Shown here piece by piece: positions 50,390-57,549 of a stretch of 64,000 nt of DNA. Below the pieces are notes generated by a model. The model was not told the origin of the DNA and did no database searches. It worked only from the letters and a program-made list of their open reading frames with translations. The stretch is from Frigoribacterium sp. PvP032 (GTDB lineage: Bacteria; Actinomycetota; Actinomycetes; Actinomycetales; Microbacteriaceae): the NCBI RefSeq assembly GCF_017833035.1, contig NZ_JAFIBM010000001.1, forward strand, positions 806,001 to 870,000. Reading direction: 5' to 3'. Numbering within the stretch: position 1 is the stretch's first letter; each line of letters begins with the position of its first letter. Both the position numbers and the translations under genes were made by a program.

Positions 50390-51537
50390 GCGGGCGCACC
50401 GGCGGCACCGGGCGCAGCGGCCGTGGCGGCAACGAGCGCAGCGGGCGTCGCGTCGCCGCCGCCGTGGTCGCGGGCGTGGTGACGCTCGCCCTCGGTGCCG
50501 CGGCGATCCCGCGTCCGCCGTCGCTCTCGCCCGAGGTGACCGGCGACGAGGCCCTGATCGGGCAGGTCCGTGACGAGCTGCCCGCCGGCGCCTTCGACCG
50601 GCTCGCCGTCGCGGTCGTCGACGGCGACGAGGTCACGCGTGCCGAGTTCGGCACGGCCACGGGGCCGGGGGCCGACGAGTTCGAGATCGGGTCGGTGACG
50701 AAGACGATCACCGCCTCCTTGTACGCGGTGGCCCTGCAGCGCGGCGAGGTGCAGCGCGAGAGCACGCTCGGCGACGTCCTCGGGGTGACGGGCGCCGCCT
50801 CCTCGATCACCCTCGAGGAGCTGGCGACGCAGCACAGCGGCCTGCCGCGGCTGCCCGCCGACCTGCGGTTCACGGGGCGGGTGCTGCTCGCGAACCTCTC
50901 GGGCGCCGACCCCTACACGGACGACGTCGCCGCCCTCGTCGGGCAGGCCTCGCGGGCCGAGGTCGACGACGACAAGCCCTACGGCTACTCCAACTTCGGG
51001 ATGGCGCTGCTCGGGCAGGCGCTCGCCACAGCGGCCGACACCCCCTGGGAGCAGCTCGTCGCCGAGCGCGTCGCGGAGCCGCTCGGGCTCGCGGACACGT
51101 ACGCGCCGGGCGATCCGGAGGGGCTCCGTCCGGACGCGCCGACGGGCTTCACGTCGAGCGGCCGACATGCGGACGCCTGGACGATGCGCGCCTTCGGGCC
51201 CGCCGGCAGCGTGCGCTCGACCCTCGACGACATGGTCGCGTACACGGTGGCGCAGCGGGACGACCGGGCTCCTGGAGTGATCGCGACGGAGCCGCTCGTC
51301 GAGGCGGGCGACGGCGGGGGCGAGATCGGCTGGGCGTGGCAGACCACGCCGCGCGAGGGCGACGGCGGCGGCGACGGCGACGGCGGCGGCACCGTGACCT
51401 GGCACGACGGGATGACGGGCGGCTACGCGAGCTTCGTCGGCTTCGACCGTGACTCCGACCGGGCGGTCGTGGTGCTGAGCAGCTCGGCCGTCAGCCTCGA
51501 CGACCTCGCCTTCGAGCTGCTGGAGGAGGAGAAGTGA
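50386..51537 (+). CDS. Serine hydrolase, beta-lactamase/PBP4* family
   Basis: The protein has 383 residues and starts at GTG 50386 overlapping the regulator stop. A basic start and one hydrophobic helix (about 23-41) act as signal anchor. Catalytic motifs: SVTK (Ser103, Lys106), YSN (Tyr201-Asn203), and HDGMTGGY in place of the usual HTG/KTG. The family comprises class C beta-lactamase-like enzymes, D-amino-acid esterases and peptidases; true beta-lactamase activity is not implied. It likely acts outside the membrane on cell-wall-related peptides or esters. The following gene overlaps by four bases. Confidence 0.88.
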   Translation: MSGRTGGTGRSGRGGNERSGRRVAAAVVAGVVTLALGAAAIPRPPSLSPEVTGDEALIGQVRDELPAGAFDRLAVAVVDGDEVTRAEFGTATGPGADEFEIGSVTKTITASLYAVALQRGEVQRESTLGDVLGVTGAASSITLEELATQHSGLPRLPADLRFTGRVLLANLSGADPYTDDVAALVGQASRAEVDDDKPYGYSNFGMALLGQALATAADTPWEQLVAERVAEPLGLADTYAPGDPEGLRPDAPTGFTSSGRHADAWTMRAFGPAGSVRSTLDDMVAYTVAQRDDRAPGVIATEPLVEAGDGGGEIGWAWQTTPREGDGGGDGDGGGTVTWHDGMTGGYASFVGFDRDSDRAVVVLSSSAVSLDDLAFELLEEEK

Positions 51538-51899
51538 CCTGGATCCCCGCCGTCGTCATCGGCCTGCTGGCCCTGTTCGTGACGGGTGCGTTCGCGCTCT
51601 CCGCCTGGTCCGACAAGGAGGCGCGGCGGGCCCGCAGCCGCGTCGACCTGCTGATCGCCGCGCTGAACTCCGCCGTCGTCCTGGTGGTGCTGCACCAGCT
51701 GCTGCCCTGGAGCTCGGTCCCCGTGGCGCTCTGGCTGCTGCCGGTGCTGCTCGTCGCGGGCGGTGTGACGGGCGCCGTGCTGCGCTGGCCGGGCCTGCCG
51801 TGGCGGCGGCCCGACCGTGCGCGCTGGCGGGTCGTCGCGAACGTCGTGCTCGAGGTCGTCGTCGCCGCTGCGGTCGTGGTCGTGCTCGTCGTCCTCTGA
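51534..51899 (+). CDS. Four-helix small membrane protein of the serine hydrolase operon
   Basis: The protein has 121 residues and starts at GTG 51534, overlapping the hydrolase stop. Hydrophobic helices lie at about 4-25, 40-58, 65-82 and 100-121. The loops are basic (SDKEARRARSR, WRRPDRARWR). No family was recognised. Strict coupling with the regulator and hydrolase suggests a partner or signal relay in the membrane, but nothing in the sequence shows an activity. Confidence 0.7.
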   Translation: MTWIPAVVIGLLALFVTGAFALSAWSDKEARRARSRVDLLIAALNSAVVLVVLHQLLPWSSVPVALWLLPVLLVAGGVTGAVLRWPGLPWRRPDRARWRVVANVVLEVVVAAAVVVVLVVL

Positions 51900-51903
51900 G
51901 CCT

Positions 51904-51984
51904 GACACCGCCACCCCGCCCTCTGAGCGCGACGCCGGCACCCCGCCCTCTGAGCGCGACACCGCCACCCCGCCCTCTCGCGTC
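51904..51984. repeat. 27-bp tandem repeat, three copies
   Basis: Three units close to GACACCGCCACCCCGCCC plus CTCTGAGCGC follow the stop codon of the small membrane protein gene almost directly. The intergenic stretch 51900-52395 is otherwise made of the nested inverted repeat, the 9-bp repeat and the hairpin copy listed below. Confidence 0.75.
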
Positions 51985-52108
51985 CGACCCCCTGCGGCCC
52001 GGCCCGTAATTTGAGCGTGATCTGCCCCGTCGGCCCCGCGAGATCAGCTTCCCGTGGCGCCGCGGGCACCGATCTCTCTCGCTTTGCGGGCTGACCCGTG
52101 CCTCTGCA

Positions 52109-52193
52109 CCGCAAATGCCGACCGGGGAAGCTGCAATACGGTGAAATCCACGTGTTGCAGGGTCGTCGGGGCGCGAACGGTCGGCATTTGCGG
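52109..52193. repeat. 85-bp nested inverted repeat
   Basis: The outer 15-bp arms CCGCAAATGCCGACC (52109-52123) and GGTCGGCATTTGCGG (52179-52193) are perfect. Inner arms CTGCAA (52131-52136) and TTGCAG (52155-52160) enclose an AT-richer loop. No promoter-like partner gene is close; it stands 200 bp from both flanking genes. Confidence 0.75.
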
Positions 52194-52200
52194 ACCACTC

Positions 52201-52281
52201 CGCGTGACCCGCGTGACCCGCGTGATCAGTGTGACCGGCGTGACCGGCGTGAGCCGCGTGAGCCGCGTGACCCGCGTGAAC
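52201..52281. repeat. 9-bp tandem repeat, nine copies
   Basis: Nine units of a CGCGTGACC-type 9-mer (with GTGA conserved in all) run without a break. It begins 7 bp after the nested inverted repeat. Confidence 0.8.
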
Positions 52282-52334
52282 AGCCCAGGCCGCAGGAGGC
52301 GCCGCCCGCGTCTCGCGCGCTGGGCGACGCGGGA

Positions 52335-52372
52335 GCGACAAGACGACGGGGAACATCGCGTCGTCTTGTCGC
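52335..52372. repeat. 38-nt hairpin repeat family, copy E
   Basis: The copy has the GCGACAAGACGACG left end and GTCGTCTTGTCGC right end. The flanks GCGGGA and TCCCGC extend the stem perfectly. It ends 23 bp before the 3' end of the SGNH-GAF gene on the minus strand. Confidence 0.82.
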
Positions 52373-52395
52373 TCCCGCGTCGTCGTGGCGCGTCG

Positions 52396-53799
52396 TCAGG
52401 CGGCCGCGCGGCGGAACAGCTCGCGCTCGATGTCGAGCGCGAACGCGCGCAGCCTCTCGACCTGCACGCCGGAGACGTCGCGGGGTCGCGGATCGAAGAC
52501 GCAGACGGCGCCGATGCGCGTGCCGTCCGCCGTGTGGACGGGCCAGCCGGCGTAGAACCGGATGTCGTTCCGGGGCAGGTCGAGCCCCTCCTGCCAGGCG
52601 TCGGCGACGACGAACGGCTCCTCCGAGCGGATCGTCGTGACGCAGAATGACTCGCTCAGGGGCATGGCCCGAGCGGACCCGAGCGTGCTGACGACGGCCC
52701 ACTGGTGGTCGTCGAGGATGAGGTCGAACGCGGCTCCGTCGGTCGAGAAGGCCTCCCGGGCCCTGTCCGTGATGTCGTGCAGCGCGGCGGTCGGCGCGGC
52801 CTGCTCGAGCCCCGCGGCGCTGATCGCGGCGAGTCGCGCGCGCTCGGGCTGGGGGCGGCTGCGTGCTCGCTGCGGCGAGTCGGTCCGGGCGCGCTGGGCG
52901 TGCAGCAGCGGCGCAACGTGCTCGCTGAGGGCCTCGGCCCACTGCTCGTAGAGACGCCCGGTCGGGTCGTCGACGGCGGGGGGCGCCTCCTCGGACCTGG
53001 GCCCCTGCGGCGTCGCGGCCGGCACGGGTGCGAGGAGCACGGCCGGAAGCGCGAGGTGCGTCACGCGCGCGTGGGCGGAACAGACGTCGTCGGCGACGTC
53101 GCGCAGCAGCTGCGAGTGACGCTCGGACGTGGCCGAGGGATGCAGCCCGAAGGTCGAGAGCGCGTCGGGGAGCGGAGCGGAGACGACCACCACCCGCGCA
53201 CAGGGCCGGAGCCGTCCGAGCAGCGAGACGACGAGAGCGTCGAGCTCGCGGGCCCAGGCGCGCGGCGATCGCAGGGTGAGGGCGTCAGCTGCTCCGAGGG
53301 TGACGACGACGACGTCCCAGTTCTCGAGGAAGACGTCGTCGAGGGCTGCCCGGATCGCCGGCAGCCGGTGGGTCGGCTCCGAGAGCGCCGCCACGTGCGA
53401 GCCGCGACCCGTGCGGCGCGCGAGCCGCCGGGAGACGCGTCCCGGCAGGGCGAGGTCGTGCGAGCTGGTGCCCCAGCCGACGGCCGGCCCGGCTCCGACG
53501 ACGAGCACCCGGTCGGGGTCGACGCCGGCACCGGCGCCGAAGGGCACGTCGCTCGGACGCGGCGTCGAGGTCGCCCTGGCGCGGAGCCTCGCGTACCGTG
53601 CGGCCGAGGCAGGGGCACGAAGGAGGCGGCCGGCGGCCGTCGCGAACCGGTCCGGTCTGCCGGCGGTCGGCCCGGTCGGGCCGGTCGCGCTGGTCGGGCC
53701 GGTCGCGCTGGCCGTGCGCGGGCTGGCAGGGTCGCCGCCGCCGCCGCCGCCGTTGCCGTCGCTGCCGCTCTCGTTGCCCGTGTTCGTCGTCGTCGACAT
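52396..53799 (-). CDS. SGNH-hydrolase-like / GAF fusion protein lacking the catalytic Ser
   Basis: The protein has 467 residues. A disordered Gly/Thr/Pro-rich start (about 50 residues) leads to an SGNH-like domain (about 97-290): VLVVGAGPAVGWGTSSHDLALPGRVSRRLARRTGRG, WDVVVVTLGAADALTLRSPRAW and RVVVVSAPLP. The usual GDS block reads Gly102-Ala103-Gly104 and the GxND block reads GAAD, so both the nucleophile Ser and the oxyanion Asn appear lost. From about residue 325 a GAF domain follows (AREAFSTDGAAFDLILDDHQWAVV, LSESFCVTTIRSEEPFVVADAWQ, IRFYAGWPVHTADGTRIGAVCVFDPRPRDVSG). A cytoplasmic sensor or scaffold role is inferred. Confidence 0.82.
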   Translation of the reverse strand: MSTTTNTGNESGSDGNGGGGGGDPASPRTASATGPTSATGPTGPTAGRPDRFATAAGRLLRAPASAARYARLRARATSTPRPSDVPFGAGAGVDPDRVLVVGAGPAVGWGTSSHDLALPGRVSRRLARRTGRGSHVAALSEPTHRLPAIRAALDDVFLENWDVVVVTLGAADALTLRSPRAWARELDALVVSLLGRLRPCARVVVVSAPLPDALSTFGLHPSATSERHSQLLRDVADDVCSAHARVTHLALPAVLLAPVPAATPQGPRSEEAPPAVDDPTGRLYEQWAEALSEHVAPLLHAQRARTDSPQRARSRPQPERARLAAISAAGLEQAAPTAALHDITDRAREAFSTDGAAFDLILDDHQWAVVSTLGSARAMPLSESFCVTTIRSEEPFVVADAWQEGLDLPRNDIRFYAGWPVHTADGTRIGAVCVFDPRPRDVSGVQVERLRAFALDIERELFRRAAA

Positions 53800-53974
53800 G
53801 GTCCGTCTCCCTGATCTCGTGCCCGCGAGTCGGTGAGCAGCAGGGCTGCCTCGCGTGCGGCACCCCCCCGGTGCCGTGCCTCAACGGTAGCCACGGGGGT
53901 GCGGACGGACAAGGCTGTCCGCCCCTCTCGCAGCCAGCTGTCGGCCACGGCGTCCCCCGGCTCGACGCCGTCTC

Positions 53975-54047
53975 CGTCGAGGGCGGGTCGCTTGCGTCGA
54001 GGGCGGGTGCGCAGCGACCCGCCCTCGACGCAGTCGACCCGCCCTCG
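53975..54047. repeat. GTCGAGGGCGGGTC hairpin cluster upstream of the uvrA-like gene
   Basis: CGTCGAGGGCGGGTCGCT (53975-53992) and its exact complement (54013-54030) form an 18-bp stem. The loop itself contains another copy of the same core, and a further inverted copy follows at about 54034-54047. The core recurs at 60361-60600. The rest of the gap 53800-54081 shows only the weak promoter before the uvrA-like gene. Confidence 0.8.
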
Positions 54048-54081
54048 GCATCGCGCGGCCGCACCGCCTACGATCGCCCGG
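54045..54081 (+). promoter_or_regulatory. Leaderless-type promoter of the uvrA-like gene
   Basis: TACGAT (54069-54074) ends 7 nt before ATG 54082, and TCGGCA (54045-54050) is a moderate -35 at 18 bp. There is no Shine-Dalgarno sequence. The -35 lies at the edge of the hairpin cluster. Confidence 0.5.
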
Positions 54082-56697
54082 ATGCCCTCCTCACGCTCGC
54101 GCGCCTCCTCGACACCTGCCGACGCACCTGCTGACGCACCCGCCGACGCACCTGCCGACGCGTCCGCGAACGCCCCCGCCCCCGTACCGGCCGACGCACC
54201 CGGCGCGCCCGTGCCCGCCGGCGCGCCCGCGCCCGGGACCGGCGCGCTCGCCGACGGCTTCGTCCGCGTCCGCGGCGCCCGCGAGAACAACCTGCGCGAC
54301 GTCGACGTCGACGTGCCCCGAGACCGCATCGTCGCGTTCACGGGAGTCTCGGGATCGGGCAAGTCGTCGCTCGCGTTCGGCACGATCTTCGCGGAGGCGC
54401 AGCGCCGGTTCCTGGAGTCGGTCGCGCCCTACGCCCGTCGCCTCATCGCGCAGGGCAGCACCCCGCACGTCGCGTCGATCACGGGCCTGCCGCCGGCCGT
54501 CGCCCTGCAGCAGCGCCGTGGGGCGCCGAGCTCCCGCTCGACCGTCGGCACGCTCACGACCCTCTCGAACTCCACCCGCATGCTCTGGTCGCGGGCAGGC
54601 AGCTACCCCGCGGGCGCCGAGCGGCTCGAGTCCGATTCCTTCTCGCCGAACACCGTCGCCGGCGCCTGTCCGCGCTGCCACGGGCTCGGCATCGCGCACG
54701 AGGTCACCGAGGCCTCGGCCGTGCACGACGACTCGCTGAGCATCCGCGACGGAGCCATCGCCGCCTGGCCCGGCGCCTGGCAGGGCAAGAACCTCCGCGA
54801 CGTCACCGCGGTGCTCGGCTACGACATCGACCGGCCGTGGCGCGAGCTGCCGAGGGCCGACCGCGACTGGCTCCTCTTCACCGAGGAGCAGCCCGTCGTC
54901 GAGGTGGTGCCCCAGCGCGACCGCGTCGCGAAGCCCTACAAGGGCCGGTTCTGGAGCGCCCGCGCCTTCGTGCTGCACACCCTCGCCGACTCCCAGAGCG
55001 AGACGCAGCGCGCCAAGGTGCTCCAGTTCGTCGAGTCGGGCCCGTGCTCGCTCTGCGGCGGCACCGGCCTGACGAGGGCGGCGCTCGCCGTGACCTTCGC
55101 CGGCCGCACGATCGCCGAGCTGAACGGGCTGCCCCTGTCCGAGGTCGCCGAGGTGCTGCGGCCGACCGCCTCGTTGGCGCACGCGACCGCGGCGACCTCG
55201 CGCGCCTCCTCGGGCGAGGGCACCGAGGTCGCCGTGACCATCGCTCGGGACCTGCTGTCGAGGGTCGAGGTGCTCACGGGGCTCGGGCTCGGCTACCTCA
55301 GCCTCGACCGCGCGACGCCGACGCTGTCGCCGGGCGAGATGCAGCGGCTGCGCATCGCGACGCAGCTGCGCTCCGGCCTGTTCGGCGTGGTCTACGTGCT
55401 CGACGAGCCGAGCGCCGGCCTGCACCCGGCCGACGCGGAGTCGCTGGTCGAGGTGCTCGAGGCCCTCCGCGCCGGGGGCAACAGCGTGTTCGTCGTCGAG
55501 CACGACATGGAGATCGTCCGTCGCGCCGACTGGGTCGTCGACGTCGGGCCCGGCGCCGGCACCGGGGGAGGAGAGGTGCTCTACAGCGGCCCCGTCGACG
55601 GCCTCGCCGACGTCGAGGCGTCGGTCACGCGACGGTTCCTCGCACCGCGCCGTGACGCAGGTGTCGTGCGTCAGGGCCGGGGCGACGCAGCCGAGGAGGC
55701 GCGCGGCACCCCCGAGGACGCACCGACCGAGCGTGCCCCCCGCGTCCCGACCGCGTGGCTCGAGCTGCGCGACGTCGCCCGGCACAACCTCCGCGCCCTC
55801 GACGTCGACGTGCCGCTCGGGGTGCTCACCGCCGTCACGGGCGTGTCCGGCTCGGGCAAGTCGAGCCTCGTCGGCGGCGTCCTCGCCGAGCGCGCGACCG
55901 ACCACCCGCTGGTCGACCGCGTGGTGCAGGTCGACCAGGCGCCGATCGGGCGCACCCCGCGGTCGAACCTCGCGACCTACACCGGCCTGTTCGACGCGGT
56001 GCGCGCCTCCTTCGCGGCCACCGACGAGGCGAGGGCCAGGGGCTGGGGCGCCGGGCGGTTCTCGTTCAACGTGGTCGGCGGCCGCTGTGAGGTCTGCCAG
56101 GGCGAGGGCTCGGTCACGGTCGAGCTGTTGTTCCTGCCGGGCAGCTGGGCGCCGTGCCCGGAGTGCCACGGTGCGCGCTACACCGCCGAGACCCTCGAGG
56201 TGACCTGGCACGGAGCGACGATCGCGGACGTGCTCGGGATGACCGTCGACGAGGCCGAGGGGTTCCTCGGCGACGTGCCGGCCGCCTCCCGCGCGCTCTC
56301 GACCCTGCGGCAGGTGGGCCTCGGCTACCTGCGGCTGGGGCAGCCGGCGCCGGAGCTGTCGGGCGGCGAGGCGCAGCGGATCAAGCTCGCGACCGAGCTG
56401 CAGCGGATGCGAGGCGGCAACACCCTGTACCTGCTCGACGAGCCGACCACCGGCCTGCACCCGGCCGACGTGGAGCTGCTCGTCGCGCAGCTGCAGCGCC
56501 TCGTCGACGCGGGCAGCACGGTCGTCGTTGTCGAGCACGCGATGGACGTCGTCGCGGCCGCCGACCACGTGATCGACCTCGGGCCCGGCGGGGGAGACGC
56601 GGGCGGGCAGGTCGTCGCGACGGGCACGCCGCGCGAGGTCGCCGCGTCGCGTGCCAGCCGCACGGCGCCGTACCTGGCGCGAGCCCTCGCCCGCTGA
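54082..56697 (+). CDS. UvrA-like ABC ATPase (UvrA2/DrrC type)
   Basis: The protein has 871 residues, shorter than UvrA (about 950). An Ala/Pro/Asp low-complexity start (about 55 residues) is followed by two ABC halves. Walker A is FTGVSGSGKSSLAFGTIF and TGVSGSGKSSLVGGVL; signatures are LSPGEMQRLRIA and LSGGEAQRIKLA; Walker B is VYVLDEPSAGLH and LYLLDEPTTGLH. Zinc motifs CPRCHGLG, CSLCGGTG, CEVCQGEG and CPECHGARY are intact. The reduced length fits UvrA2-type proteins that lack part of the UvrB-binding region and are linked to drug tolerance. It precedes a TetR regulator and an MMPL transporter, supporting a resistance role over general repair. Confidence 0.92.
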   Translation: MPSSRSRASSTPADAPADAPADAPADASANAPAPVPADAPGAPVPAGAPAPGTGALADGFVRVRGARENNLRDVDVDVPRDRIVAFTGVSGSGKSSLAFGTIFAEAQRRFLESVAPYARRLIAQGSTPHVASITGLPPAVALQQRRGAPSSRSTVGTLTTLSNSTRMLWSRAGSYPAGAERLESDSFSPNTVAGACPRCHGLGIAHEVTEASAVHDDSLSIRDGAIAAWPGAWQGKNLRDVTAVLGYDIDRPWRELPRADRDWLLFTEEQPVVEVVPQRDRVAKPYKGRFWSARAFVLHTLADSQSETQRAKVLQFVESGPCSLCGGTGLTRAALAVTFAGRTIAELNGLPLSEVAEVLRPTASLAHATAATSRASSGEGTEVAVTIARDLLSRVEVLTGLGLGYLSLDRATPTLSPGEMQRLRIATQLRSGLFGVVYVLDEPSAGLHPADAESLVEVLEALRAGGNSVFVVEHDMEIVRRADWVVDVGPGAGTGGGEVLYSGPVDGLADVEASVTRRFLAPRRDAGVVRQGRGDAAEEARGTPEDAPTERAPRVPTAWLELRDVARHNLRALDVDVPLGVLTAVTGVSGSGKSSLVGGVLAERATDHPLVDRVVQVDQAPIGRTPRSNLATYTGLFDAVRASFAATDEARARGWGAGRFSFNVVGGRCEVCQGEGSVTVELLFLPGSWAPCPECHGARYTAETLEVTWHGATIADVLGMTVDEAEGFLGDVPAASRALSTLRQVGLGYLRLGQPAPELSGGEAQRIKLATELQRMRGGNTLYLLDEPTTGLHPADVELLVAQLQRLVDAGSTVVVVEHAMDVVAAADHVIDLGPGGGDAGGQVVATGTPREVAASRASRTAPYLARALAR

Positions 56698-56763
56698 GGA
56701 GGCCGGCCGAACTTCCCAGCGATTCCCCACCCTGGCGCCGTGCACCGAGTGCGTCGCTGCACT

Positions 56764-56776
56764 TAGTGTAGGCAGG
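56764..56776 (+). promoter_or_regulatory. -10 hexamer of a leaderless tetR mRNA
   Basis: TAGTGT (56764-56769) ends 6 nt before GTG 56776; TGCACC at 56741-56746 is a poor -35 at 17 bp. CACTTAGTG around the hexamer is a small inverted repeat that could be part of an autoregulatory operator. Confidence 0.4.
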
Positions 56777-57426
56777 TGCCCTCGACCGCCCCCGCCCTCG
56801 ACCGACGTGCCGCCCTCAAGGCGCGGCACCGTCAGGCGATCCTCGACGCGGCCGACGCCCTGATCGCCGAGCAGGGCGCCCCGCGCTTCAGCGTCGACGA
56901 GCTGGCCGACCGGGCCGACGTGTCGCGCCGCACGATCTTCAACCACTTCGCGAGCCTCGACGAGGTCGTGATGACGCTCTGCACGGCGGCGCTGACCGAC
57001 GCCATCGACGAGTTCCAGACGGCCACGGCGGCCGTGGCGACCTCCGAGGTCGCCGGGACCCGCTCCTCCTTGTTCGACGAGGTGGTGCTCGCCCTGCGCA
57101 GCATCGACCTGCCCGCCGTGGTCGCGTACCTCTGGCGCGTGCTCGACGGCGATGCCGAGGCGAACGGGGCGAACAAGGGCGTGCAGGACGTCTTCTCCCG
57201 CGCGACCGAGCACCTCGCCGCCGACGCCGCCCGGCGCAGCATCGCGGTCGACCAGCTCGACGTCGAGCTCCTCGTGAGCTCGCTGCTGCACGGCATCGCC
57301 GTGATCGCCGAGCACTGGGTGCGCCGTACCGACGGCGCCCTCGACGACGAGGGCCGGGCCGTCTGGGCCGAGCTGCTCGACCGCCTCGTGACCAGCGTGC
57401 GCACCGGCTACGCGCCTCCCGACTGA
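56776..57426 (+). CDS. TetR-family regulator of the MMPL transporter
   Basis: The protein has 216 residues, starting at GTG 56776. The DNA-binding domain is RHRQAILDAADALIAEQGAPRFSVDELADRADVSRRTIFNHFASLDEVVMTLCTAAL. The C-terminal helices (about 75-216) form the ligand pocket and dimer face. It sits 78 bp after the uvrA-like gene and 123 bp before the MMPL gene, all in one direction. The usual logic is repression of the exporter until a toxic compound binds; that is inference from position. Confidence 0.9.
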   Translation: MPSTAPALDRRAALKARHRQAILDAADALIAEQGAPRFSVDELADRADVSRRTIFNHFASLDEVVMTLCTAALTDAIDEFQTATAAVATSEVAGTRSSLFDEVVLALRSIDLPAVVAYLWRVLDGDAEANGANKGVQDVFSRATEHLAADAARRSIAVDQLDVELLVSSLLHGIAVIAEHWVRRTDGALDDEGRAVWAELLDRLVTSVRTGYAPPD

Positions 57427-57549
57427 CCCGCCCAGCCCGACCCCCACCCCCTGCCCGACCCCCACCTCCTTCCCGACGACGCGACGCGAGGCTCCACCAC
57501 CCCACGGACCGACCACCGGCCCACCGCACCACCAGGAGGACGACCGCCC

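Noticed and set aside
49781-51899. Classical BlaR/BlaI beta-lactam resistance operon
   Set aside because: The regulator is ArsR-like rather than BlaI, there is no BlaR sensor protease, and the third hydrolase motif is altered. Only a loose resemblance remains.
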